From assembly GCA_013213915.1 (NCBI GenBank), contig JABSRK010000077.1, positions 1 to 12,914 of the forward strand: a stretch of DNA of 12,914 nt, in the 5' to 3' direction. Below the pieces are notes generated by a model. That model ran no database searches and had not been told where the DNA came from. It saw only the letters and a program-made list of their open reading frames with translations. The position numbers and the translations under genes were made by a program. This DNA is from Planctomycetota bacterium. Its GTDB lineage: Bacteria; Planctomycetota; GCA-002687715. This document shows positions 1 through 6,693 of the stretch, piece by piece; the stretch's first letter is position 1, and each line of letters opens with the position of its first letter.

Positions 1-2108
1 AGCGCCCGCGCAGCGTCGATGTCGGCGGCATAGGCCGTTCGGTGATGGCGCAGGATCCCGGTGAGGACGGCGGCTTCGGGTCCGTCGATGTGGGGGCGCG
101 ACGTGGCCAGGGCGATCATGCGCCGCAGGCGCGCTGCGTCGCTCCGTTCTTCGCGCAGGACCCGCGCCGCCAGGCACCGGGCCGCCTCGACGAACGTCGG
201 GTCGTTGAGCAGGGTCAACGCCGCGCGGGGCGTGTTCGACACGGGTCGTTCGGCGCAGCATTCTTCCCGGGTCGGTGCGTCGAAGGCGCTGAGCATGGGA
301 TGTAAGAACATCCGTTGCCAGTGGACGTAGACCCCTCGTCGCCACTGGCGGTCGTCGTTGTGTTGCTTGTAGGTGCGGGCAGGGAAGTTCAGGTGACGGT
401 AGAGGCCCTTGGGCTGGTAGGGACGCACGCTGTCGCCGCCGACCGTGCGGACGAGGGTCCCAGCGGCGGCGAGGGCGTTGTCGCGGATCGTCTCAGCCTG
501 GAACCGCCAACTCCCCTGCCGTGCATACAGCCGATTGTCCGGGTCCCGGGTGCGCAGGGCATCGTTTACCCGTGATGTCTGTCGGTAGGCGCGGGACATG
601 ACGATCATCTTGACTACATGTTTCACGTCCCATCCGCTGTCCACGAACGCGGTCGCCAACTGGTCGAGCAGTTCGGGGTGGACCGGTGCCTCGCCCTGCG
701 CTCCCAGGTCGTCGAGCCGTCGGCTGATGCCGATACCGAAGAACAGGTACCAGAGTCGGTTGACGAACACGCGCGCGGTCTGTGGATGTTTGCCAGACAC
801 CAGCCACCGGGCCAGGTCCAGGCGTGTCAGGCGGCCCTTCGTCTCGGGGAGCGGTTCGTAGCAAGAAGGGATCTGGGGTGAGACGACCTCGCCGGATGTG
901 TCGAGCCAGTCGCCGCGGGGCAGGACGCGGACCTCCCGCGGAGTCTTGCGCGCCCGCGTGATCATGGTCCGTCGTTTCGTCTTGGGATCGATCACCAGCT
1001 CTGGCGGGCGGGTCGTGATGAGGGCGTTCGGGCTGCCCGCGAAGTCTCCCTTTTCCTCAATGTCGGCGAAGAAGGCGACGAGGCGGTAGAAGTCCCTGGT
1101 CGTGTACGGATCGTACTTGTGGTCGTGACACTGCGTGCAACCGGTGGTCGCGCCCATCCACACCGACCCGAGATTGCGGACGCGGTCCGCGGCGTAGATC
1201 GTGAGGTACTCCTTCGCTTGCGCACCGCCCTCGTGAGTCGTCTGGAGGACGCGGTTGTAGCCGGTCGCGACGAGTTGGTCCGGCGTCGGATCGTCGAGCA
1301 GGTCGCCGGCAAGTTGCTCGATGGTGAATCGATCGAAGGGCATGTTGCCGTTGAAGGCGTCGATGACCCAGTCTCGGTACGGCGCGATCTGGTGCCCTTG
1401 GTCGCCGTGGTAGCCCACCGTGTCCGCGTACCGCACGAGGTCGAGCCAGTACATCGCCAGGCGCTCGCCGAAACTCGCCGCGGCGAGCAGCCGATCGACC
1501 ATGCGTTCGTAGGCGCCCTCGCTGTCATCGCGCGCGAATGCGGCCACCTCCTCGGGAGAAGGGGGGAGCCCCGCCAGGTCGAAGGACAACCGACGGACGA
1601 GGGTGACGTCGTCCGCGTCTGGTGCCGGGCGAAGCCCCTCACCCTCGAGCCGGGCGAGCAACCAGCGGTCCAGGTCGTTGTGCGCCCACGAGGTGTCGGT
1701 CACCGATGGCGGCGGCTGCCGCTGCGGCGGGATCAGCGCCCATGGTGATTCGTATGCGGCGCCCTGCGCGATCCAGCGCCGCAGGGTCGCGATCTCGGAC
1801 TGGTCCAGTTCCTTGTGGCTGTCCACAGGGGGCATGCGCCGCCGGACATCGTGGGCAGTGATCCGTGCCACGAGCAGGCTGGTCTCGGGGGCTCCGGGGA
1901 CCACCGCCGCACCTCCGTCCCGCTGAGCGATGACGTTGGAGCGGACGTCCAATCGCAGACCGGCCTTGCGCTGTCCGGCGTCCGGTCCGTGGCAGGGGAG
2001 GCAGTTCTCCGCCAGGATCGGTCGGACTTCGCGGTTGAAGGACACCGGCTGAGCCCAGGCCAGGGCCGGGGCGAGAGCGATGAAAATCACCAGGGCTGGG
2101 CGGCGCAC
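1..2108 (-). CDS. Secreted planctomycete-type cytochrome c / DUF1549 / DUF1553 protein, C-terminus outside window
   Basis: The reading frame runs from GTG at 2108 off the left edge, giving 702 residues. I chose this GTG because an in-frame TAA lies four codons upstream and no ATG precedes the conserved part. No clear Shine-Dalgarno is visible. Residues 1-19 form a signal peptide ending AWA before Gln20. A PSCyt1-type cytochrome domain follows, with CLPCH at 36-40, RLD at 52-54 and RRMPP near 90-94. The DUF1549 domain starts near residue 145 (DRWLLARLE) and contains CTQCHDHKYDP, with its CxxCH at 324-328. The C-terminal third is DUF1553, with FVNRLW, SRAYRQTS and a TLLNDPTF-like segment. Such proteins are exported and mass-expanded in Planctomycetota. 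They are often paired with a DUF1501 gene, which would lie left of this window. Their activity is not firmly established; links to polysaccharide or sulfatase-rich loci are inference. The family call is secure. Confidence 0.93.
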   Translation of the reverse strand, partial: MRRPALVIFIALAPALAWAQPVSFNREVRPILAENCLPCHGPDAGQRKAGLRLDVRSNVIAQRDGGAAVVPGAPETSLLVARITAHDVRRRMPPVDSHKELDQSEIATLRRWIAQGAAYESPWALIPPQRQPPPSVTDTSWAHNDLDRWLLARLEGEGLRPAPDADDVTLVRRLSFDLAGLPPSPEEVAAFARDDSEGAYERMVDRLLAAASFGERLAMYWLDLVRYADTVGYHGDQGHQIAPYRDWVIDAFNGNMPFDRFTIEQLAGDLLDDPTPDQLVATGYNRVLQTTHEGGAQAKEYLTIYAADRVRNLGSVWMGATTGCTQCHDHKYDPYTTRDFYRLVAFFADIEEKGDFAGSPNALITTRPPELVIDPKTKRRTMITRARKTPREVRVLPRGDWLDTSGEVVSPQIPSCYEPLPETKGRLTRLDLARWLVSGKHPQTARVFVNRLWYLFFGIGISRRLDDLGAQGEAPVHPELLDQLATAFVDSGWDVKHVVKMIVMSRAYRQTSRVNDALRTRDPDNRLYARQGSWRFQAETIRDNALAAAGTLVRTVGGDSVRPYQPKGLYRHLNFPARTYKQHNDDRQWRRGVYVHWQRMFLHPMLSAFDAPTREECCAERPVSNTPRAALTLLNDPTFVEAARCLAARVLREERSDAARLRRMIALATSRPHIDGPEAAVLTGILRHHRTAYAADIDAARA

Positions 2109-2157
2109 GGTGACATCTTACGGGACGAGGGGGAGAACCCGACAATCCACGTTCGCT

Positions 2158-2192
2158 GGCGCCTCAGAGCGTGGCGGGCTCGTGAGGGCGCC
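2158..2192. other. Imperfect inverted repeat upstream of the DUF1549/DUF1553 gene
   Basis: GGCGCCTCA (2158-2166) pairs with TGAGGGCGCC (2183-2192) through nine base pairs with one bulged base, around a 16-base loop. It lies 50-84 bases upstream of the GTG start of the leftward gene. It could be a leader hairpin or an operator. A three-T run follows it on the plus strand, too short to call a terminator. Confidence 0.3.
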
Positions 2193-2219
2193 TTTCAGAG
2201 GGTTCTCATGTCGTGCAAC

Positions 2220-2253
2220 AAAAAGGGGCCGGGTGCGTCGGTGCACCCGGCCC
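2220..2253 (-). terminator. Strong intrinsic terminator, leftward
   Basis: GGGCCGGGTGC (2226-2236) and GCACCCGGCCC (2243-2253) form a perfect 11-bp GC-rich stem around a six-base loop. The plus-strand A-tract at 2220-2224 becomes a five-T run after the hairpin when read leftward. No T-tract follows on the plus strand, so it works for minus-strand transcripts only. It lies upstream of the DUF1549/DUF1553 gene and about 255 bases past another terminator. It therefore either backs up that terminator or ends a separate short transcript. Confidence 0.85.
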
Positions 2254-2426
2254 GGTTCGCGAATCGGAGATGGTCGCCTCGCGTCCTACATGTTCCCCCC
2301 GGGAAGTGATCCGGCTCTTGCCTGCCTGTGGTCCGAATCACATGTCATTACCTGACGTCCTGCGGGACGGGCGCGACCGCTCGCGAAAGTTGGTCTCATT
2401 CATCCAACGGTGTGGACCGTTCGGTT
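2220..2426 (-). ncRNA. Candidate structured small RNA between two leftward terminators
   Basis: No convincing protein gene lies between the two leftward terminators. Read leftward, the interval breaks into successive hairpins. AACGGT/ACCGTT has a 4-base loop (2406-2421). CGCGA/TCGCG has a 4-base loop (2372-2385). CGTCC/GGACG has a 4-base loop (2356-2369). GATTCGG/CCGGATC is seven pairs with one G-U (2308-2339). TTCCC/GGGAA spans 2293-2305 and CGCGA/TCGCG spans 2258-2283. The 11-bp terminator hairpin with five Ts closes the series. Five-bp hairpins are common by chance in GC-rich DNA and I found no clear promoter, so this is a hypothesis. Two tiny ORFs (21 and 20 codons) occur here without good ribosome sites. 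I do not recognise a known RNA family. Confidence 0.3.
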
Positions 2427-2506
2427 GGCTGAGGTCTTCCCCAGAAATGCAATGGGAGCGCGTTTGGGCCTGCCCTGCCATCCACCAGGGCCAGGGGGGA
2501 CCAAGC

Positions 2507-2540
2507 AAAAAGGCGGGGCGCGCCGTCGGCGCGTCCCGCC
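2507..2540 (-). terminator. Intrinsic terminator of the small secreted-protein gene
   Basis: Arms 2512-2523 and 2529-2540 form a 12-bp GC-rich stem with one G-U pair and a five-base loop. Plus-strand AAAAA at 2507-2511 gives a five-T run after the hairpin read leftward. It lies about 85 bases past the stop codon of the 143-residue gene, as expected for its transcript end. It resembles the terminator at 2220-2253 in stem strength and T-run length. Confidence 0.88.
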
Positions 2541-2544
2541 TGGT

Positions 2545-2610
2545 GGCACCGAAGTGCCGGGGAACCCTCTGCCCTTTGAGAGTTCACCGACGCGGAGGGG
2601 CCCGCGTCGG
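2545..2610 (-). other. Two extra stem-loops in the 3' UTR of the small secreted-protein gene
   Basis: Between the stop codon at 2626 and the terminator are two perfect hairpins. CCGACGCGG (2587-2595) pairs with CCGCGTCGG (2602-2610): nine pairs with a six-base loop. GGCAC (2545-2549) pairs with GTGCC (2554-2558); on the minus strand this is closed by a UUCG tetraloop with C-G closing pair, an especially stable loop. Neither is followed by a T-run. With the terminator, the 3' UTR carries three consecutive hairpins, which could protect the mRNA from 3' exonucleases or yield a stable 3'-end RNA. The structures are visible; the function is inference. Confidence 0.6.
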
Positions 2611-2625
2611 AAGGTGTTACGTGGA

Positions 2626-3057
2626 CTAGTGGCCGCAGGCGTAGATCCAGTGTCCGGCGCGTTGGACCCGCCGAGGACGGGTTTCGTAGTGCCCGCGGTC
2701 CTGGACGACCTCGTAGTGACCCGGGGCAACGAGGATCTGCACGGGGTTGCCGCACTGGTCGTACTGCGTGCGGTAGACGGGCTGGACCCAGACCCTGCGG
2801 CTGCATCCGGGGACCCAGACGCGCTCGTGGACGATCTCGACGCGTCCCGACACCCACTGGCGGCATGAGCCAAGGTGCACGTGGCGATGGGTGCGGTAGT
2901 GACGCCCGCCGAACGGGAGGTTCAGGCTGAAGCCGATGTGCTTCCCGCGCCGGTGCTTACCGAAGGAGAAGTTGAAGCCGCCCTGGGCGTTCGTGGTCGG
3001 CGCTAGGGAGAGTGCGAGGAGTCCCGTGAGTGCGGTGATGAGGAGTTTGGTCTTCAT
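2626..3057 (-). CDS. Small secreted His/Tyr/Arg-rich hypothetical protein
   Basis: This encodes 143 residues. The ATG at 3057 is supported by a GGAG ribosome site (3066-3069) eight bases upstream. Residues 1-24 are a typical signal peptide ending TNA before Gln25. The mature part is basic and rich in His, Arg, Tyr and Trp, with an N-terminal Gly/Phe/Lys-rich stretch (GFNFSFGK). Its second half carries repeated elements: VWVPG, VWVQPVYRTQYD, then GHYEVV, GHYET and GHW. Four cysteines (SCR, GCS, QCG, ACG) could make two disulfides. I recognise the style from uncharacterised secreted proteins of Planctomycetota but know no assigned function. The His/Cys content would permit metal or surface binding, which is speculation. 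It is followed by its own terminator and preceded by a sigma-54-like promoter, so it is probably monocistronic. Confidence 0.85.
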   Translation of the reverse strand: MKTKLLITALTGLLALSLAPTTNAQGGFNFSFGKHRRGKHIGFSLNLPFGGRHYRTHRHVHLGSCRQWVSGRVEIVHERVWVPGCSRRVWVQPVYRTQYDQCGNPVQILVAPGHYEVVQDRGHYETRPRRVQRAGHWIYACGH

Positions 3058-3147
3058 GGCTCATTCTCCGGCTGTCCCGGTCGCCCGGGGGGTGTTCTGT
3101 CGTCGTTCCCTGGGCCTGCTGACCCGTCGGGGGACACCCAAGACAAA

Positions 3148-3162
3148 GCAGGGGGCGTGCCA
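3148..3162 (-). promoter_or_regulatory. Candidate sigma-54 (-24/-12) promoter
   Basis: Read leftward the site is TGGCACGCCCCCTGC. It matches the RpoN consensus TGGCAC-N5-TTGC at nine of ten positions, with the invariant GG and GC exactly ten bases apart. Transcription would start near 3136, leaving a leader of about 80 bases before the ATG at 3057. GC-rich DNA produces chance matches, and no enhancer-binding site was identified. Confidence 0.45.
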
Positions 3163-3537
3163 AAGCTCGCGGGAGTAGGTCCGAACTGTCCTTAAACAAC
3201 TGATGTGAATATGGATATGCGTTTCACTGAGAGCCCCGTTGGGGGGCCCGGGAGGGCGCCGTGTCCTGCTCTGGAGACGGCCTGCCGCTTGTCTGTGACC
3301 GCCACGGAGGACACTCGGAAGCGCGCCGCCGGCGGCGCCAGCAGCTGGTTTCGCCGCGCGCTCCGGCCCACGGCTGCATCAGTGGTGGAGGGTGTGGGTG
3401 CGCGCGTCAGCGCACGCGGGAAGACGACGCGCTTCGCGCCCGGTTCTCCACAGCCAATCCCCAATGAGCACGGTTCGAGGGCTCTGTGGGGCTTGGGGCG
3501 TGCGTGGTAGAACGTCGCCGGAGGGCGATGGCCTTCC

Positions 3538-3544
3538 GGGGAGG
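3538..3544 (+). promoter_or_regulatory. Ribosome binding site that fixes the transketolase start
   Basis: GGGGAGG ends seven bases before ATG 3552. The longer frame from 3486 has no such site and would add a 22-residue Arg/Gly-rich extension absent from transketolases, so the start is placed at 3552. Confidence 0.8.
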
Positions 3545-3551
3545 TTGCGTG

Positions 3552-5552
3552 ATGTCCCCCGCACAAGACGAAGCAGCAGTCAACACCATCCGGTGTCTGT
3601 CCATGGACGCCGTGCAGGCCGCCAATTCCGGTCACCCGGGAACGCCCATGGCGTTGGCGCCGCTCGGCCACGTCATCTTCAGTCGCGTGCGTCGGCACGA
3701 TCCGAATCACCCGGACTGGCCCGACCGCGATCGCTTCGTTCTTTCATGCGGCCACGCGTCCATGCTGCAGTATGCGTTGCTGCACCTCTGCGGCTATGAC
3801 GTGTCACTCGACGACATCAAGAACTTCCGGCAGTGGGAGAGCCGGACACCTGGTCACCCCGAGTACGGGCACACAGTGGGGGTGGAGACGACGACGGGCC
3901 CGCTTGGGCAGGGCATCGGCAACGCTGTCGGCATGGCGATGGCGGAGCGGCACCTGGCCGCCCGTTTCAACCGACCGGGACACGCGATCATCGACCACCG
4001 CGTATGGGGTATCGCGTCCGATGGCGACTTGATGGAGGGCGTCGCGTCGGAGGCGTCGTCGCTCGCGGGTCACCTGGGACTCGGAAAGCTGATCCTCTTC
4101 TGGGACGACAACCGCATCACCATCGATGGCGGCACGGATCTCAGCTTCTCGGAGGACGTCCTCAAGCGGTACGAGGCGTATGGCTGGCACACGTCGACCG
4201 TGGAAGACGGCACCGACCTCGACGCCTTGGAGGCCGCCGCAAAGGAGGCCGCTGACGAGGTGTCGCGCCCGTCCATGATTCGCGTCAGGACGGTGATCGG
4301 TTATCCGGCTCCGAACAAGCAGGACTCGTCTTCAGCGCACGGGGCTCCCCTGGGCGAGGAGGAGATCGCGAAGACGAAGGAGATCATGGGGTTTCCGCCT
4401 GAGCCATTCCACGTGCCGGAGGAGGTGTCCGCTCTCGCCAATGAGGTACGTGATCGCGGCGCGACCCTGTGGGCCGATTGGGACGAGCGATTCGACCTCT
4501 ATCGGGACGCGTTTCCGGCGGATGCCGCCGCGCTCCATGCGGCCATCGCAGGGGAACTCCCGTCGGGTTGGGACGCGGAGCTTCCCGGTTTCGCCGCCGA
4601 CGCCAAGGGTCTCGCGACCCGGAAGGCGAGCGGCAAGGTGCTGAACGCGCTCGCCGCGCAAGTCCCCAACCTCGTCGGCGGATCCTGCGATCTGGCTGGG
4701 TCGAACAACTCCTGGCAAGAGGACAAGGCGTCCTACGACCAGCGGGAGGGCATCCCGAACAACGTCCACTTCGGCGTTCGTGAGCACGGCATGGGGGCCG
4801 TGATGAACGGCATGGCGTTGCATGGCGGCGTCATCCCATACGGGGCAACGTTCCTCGTGTTCAGCGACTACATGCGGCCCTCGATCCGCCTCGCGGCGCT
4901 CATGGGGCTGAAGACCCGGTACATCTTCAGCCACGATTCGATCGGACTGGGGGAGGACGGCCCGACGCACCAGCCCGTCGAACATCTCGCCGCGCTGCGG
5001 TCGATTCCGGGACTGACCGTGCTGCGTCCGGGAGACGCCAACGAGACACGTGAGGCGTGGAAGGCGGCCATGACCTGCGAGGGGCCGTGCGCGCTCGTTC
5101 TGACGCGGCAGGGTGTCCCGACGCTCGATCGCGAGGCGTTCGGACCGGCAAAGGGCGTCGCGCGCGGCGCGTACGTCCTCGCCGATGCCGAGGACGGAGA
5201 TCCGGAGGTCATCTTCCTGGCGTCTGGTTCCGAGGTTTCTATCGCAGTAGAGGCCTGGGAGACGCTCGCGACGGATGGGGTCCGCGCCCGCGTGGTCAGC
5301 GTGCCATCCTGGGAGCTCTTCGAGGCGCAGGACGCCTCCTACCACGACGAGGTGTTGCCCCCGAACGTGACGCGCCGCGTCGTGGTCGAGGCCGGCATTC
5401 GTCAGGGGTGGGAGCGCTGGGCCGGCGCGACGGCGGCGTTCGTGACGGTGGATCGTTTCGGTGCGTCGGCGCCGTGGCAGACCCTGTTCAAGAAGTATGG
5501 CATCACGGCGGACCATGTGGTTCGCGCGTCCCGTGACATCCTCGGACGCTGA
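3552..5552 (+). CDS. tkt: Transketolase
   Basis: This encodes 666 residues, the usual length for a bacterial transketolase. The enzyme moves two-carbon ketol units between sugar phosphates in the non-oxidative pentose phosphate pathway, using thiamine diphosphate and a divalent metal in the cytosol. The N-terminal domain has NSGHPG with His28. The ThDP-binding motif is DGDLMEG at 157-163, with WDDN further on as metal/ThDP loop. The central pyrimidine domain carries VREHGMG with Glu411, and FSDYMR. GEDGPTHQP places a conserved His at 473. Glu411 and His473 fall at the same numbers as in the E. coli enzyme, so there are no large indels. The C-terminal domain follows from about residue 530. One mild variant is Ser before the DGD core, where many enzymes have Gly. 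The next gene starts inside its 3' end. Assignment is secure. Confidence 0.97.
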   Translation: MSPAQDEAAVNTIRCLSMDAVQAANSGHPGTPMALAPLGHVIFSRVRRHDPNHPDWPDRDRFVLSCGHASMLQYALLHLCGYDVSLDDIKNFRQWESRTPGHPEYGHTVGVETTTGPLGQGIGNAVGMAMAERHLAARFNRPGHAIIDHRVWGIASDGDLMEGVASEASSLAGHLGLGKLILFWDDNRITIDGGTDLSFSEDVLKRYEAYGWHTSTVEDGTDLDALEAAAKEAADEVSRPSMIRVRTVIGYPAPNKQDSSSAHGAPLGEEEIAKTKEIMGFPPEPFHVPEEVSALANEVRDRGATLWADWDERFDLYRDAFPADAAALHAAIAGELPSGWDAELPGFAADAKGLATRKASGKVLNALAAQVPNLVGGSCDLAGSNNSWQEDKASYDQREGIPNNVHFGVREHGMGAVMNGMALHGGVIPYGATFLVFSDYMRPSIRLAALMGLKTRYIFSHDSIGLGEDGPTHQPVEHLAALRSIPGLTVLRPGDANETREAWKAAMTCEGPCALVLTRQGVPTLDREAFGPAKGVARGAYVLADAEDGDPEVIFLASGSEVSIAVEAWETLATDGVRARVVSVPSWELFEAQDASYHDEVLPPNVTRRVVVEAGIRQGWERWAGATAAFVTVDRFGASAPWQTLFKKYGITADHVVRASRDILGR

Positions 5553-6672
5553 CCTCTCGTCGATCCAGACCCCGGCGCTGATCGTCGATCGGTCGCGCAT
5601 GGACACGAATATCCAGCGCACAGAAGACCGGTGCGCCGCCCTTGGGGTTCGTTACCGGCCCCATCTGAAGACAGCCAAGTCCATCGACGTCTCGCGGTTG
5701 ATCCCGTCGGCGACCTCACACGGGATCACGGTCTCCACGGTGAAGGAGGCGGAGTACTTCGCCAGCCACGGGGTGTCGGACATCCTGTACGCCGTGGGAG
5801 TGACACCGGACAAGCTGGGGCGGATCGCGGCGATCGGCGAAGGCGGCACCACGGTGCGGCTGTCGATTGACAGCGCCGCCGCGATGGAAGCTCTGCGGGA
5901 GGCGGAGTTAGGTGTGATCTTCGACGCGCTCGTCGAGATCGATAGCGGCGAGCATCGGTCGGGGCTGTTGCCGGACGACGCGGCCATCGTCGCGCTCGCC
6001 CGTGCCCTCAACGGCGGGCCCGGGACGCGCTTCAATGGCGTCTATACTCACGGTGGCCACGCCTACGAGGCGCGGTCTGCCGACGAGATCGTGGCGATCG
6101 CCGAGGACGAGCGGGCGTCCGTCGTTCATGCGGCGGCGTGCTGCGAGGAGGCCGGCGTGCCGTGCGAGATCGTGAGCGTCGGATCGACGCCCACCCTCGT
6201 CCATGCGTCGCATCTTGACGGGGTTACCGAGGCTCGCGCCGGGGTCTGTGTCTTCCACGACCTCTACCAGGTGGCGCTCGGCTGCTGCGCGGTCGAGGAC
6301 GTGGCCGCGACAGTCCTCGCGACCGTCATCGGTCACCAGCCGGCTCACGGTACGGTCCTCGTCGATGCGGGTGGCATGGCGTTGTCCAAGGACCGGAGCA
6401 CCCGGTCGCTCGGTCCCGAGGGGGATTGCGGCTACGGCCTCGTGGCCGACCTCTCGGGTGATGTCATGGAAGGCCTCAAGGTGGAGGAGGCGTATCAGGA
6501 GCACGGCCTCGTTCGCGGGCCCGGCGCCGACGCTGAGCGCTTACCCCTCGGCTCGCGCGTCCGCATCCTCCCGAACCACGCCTGCATGACTGCCGCCGCC
6601 TACGCGAGCTACCACGTCGTCGAAGGGACTTCGGTGGTCGCTTCGTGGCCCCGCGTCAACGAGTGGGTGTAG
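5515..6672 (+). CDS. D-serine/D-threonine dehydratase-like PLP enzyme (alanine racemase N-terminal fold)
   Basis: This encodes 385 residues from ATG 5515; GTG 5533 is an alternative start. The gene begins 38 bases inside transketolase in another frame and has only a weak GGCGGA upstream, suggesting translational coupling. Residues 15-30 (QTPALIVD) open the PLP-barrel domain of the DSD1/D-threonine aldolase family. RPHLKTAKS contains Lys52, the expected PLP Schiff-base lysine. The barrel continues through VEIDSGEHRSG, YTHGGHAYE and SVGSTPT. The C-terminal domain has PNHACMT with His355 and Cys357, matching the zinc-binding His-x-Cys of eukaryotic-type D-serine dehydratase and the metal site of D-threonine aldolase. 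Substrate cannot be read from sequence; D-Ser, D-Thr or a 3-hydroxy-D-amino acid are all possible. The family is secure, the exact reaction is not. The link to transketolase is unexplained. Confidence 0.88.
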   Translation: MWFARPVTSSDADLSSIQTPALIVDRSRMDTNIQRTEDRCAALGVRYRPHLKTAKSIDVSRLIPSATSHGITVSTVKEAEYFASHGVSDILYAVGVTPDKLGRIAAIGEGGTTVRLSIDSAAAMEALREAELGVIFDALVEIDSGEHRSGLLPDDAAIVALARALNGGPGTRFNGVYTHGGHAYEARSADEIVAIAEDERASVVHAAACCEEAGVPCEIVSVGSTPTLVHASHLDGVTEARAGVCVFHDLYQVALGCCAVEDVAATVLATVIGHQPAHGTVLVDAGGMALSKDRSTRSLGPEGDCGYGLVADLSGDVMEGLKVEEAYQEHGLVRGPGADAERLPLGSRVRILPNHACMTAAAYASYHVVEGTSVVASWPRVNEWV

Positions 6673-6693
6673 GCCTGTACCTGTTAACTCGGA

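Larger units (their letters stand above)
3058..3551. other. Divergent intergenic region between the small secreted-protein gene and transketolase
   Basis: About 490 bases without a supported gene. The left part holds the leader and sigma-54-like site of the minus-strand gene. An AT-richer patch at 3190-3235 is the natural place for other promoter elements, but I see no clear -35/-10 pair. The perfect 16-base palindrome GCGCCGCCGGCGGCGC lies at 3323-3338. CCACAG and CTGTGG flank 3445-3490 as a distant inverted pair. A GTG-started ORF at 3205-3510 has no ribosome site and biased low-complexity composition; I do not call it. Confidence 0.5.

Noticed and set aside
1119..1748. 209-residue plus-strand ORF
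   Set aside because: Antisense to the DUF1549/DUF1553 gene, whose minus frame stays open across the whole left end and carries the family motifs.
2286..2403. Two tiny overlapping minus-strand ORFs (2338-2403, 21 codons; 2286-2348, 20 codons)
   Set aside because: Each could be a microprotein, but neither has a good ribosome site or a recognisable sequence, and they sit in the candidate structured RNA. Ribosome profiling would be needed.
3323..3338. 16-base GC palindrome as a regulator binding site
   Set aside because: Made of GCC/GGC only; such palindromes arise often in DNA of this composition and it is not repeated elsewhere in the window.
3205..3510. 101-codon GTG-started ORF in the intergenic region before transketolase
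   Set aside because: No ribosome site, Arg/Ala/Gly-biased composition typical of random GC-rich sequence, and no recognisable feature.
3486..3551. 22-residue N-terminal extension of transketolase
   Set aside because: GGGGAGG is correctly spaced for ATG 3552, and the extension is Arg/Gly-rich and not seen in the family. Starting at 3552 also gives E. coli-identical numbering of Glu411 and His473.
4332..5621. 429-residue minus-strand ORF opposite transketolase
   Set aside because: Arg/His/Gly-rich antisense product with no recognisable motif, fully under a transketolase with all catalytic residues.
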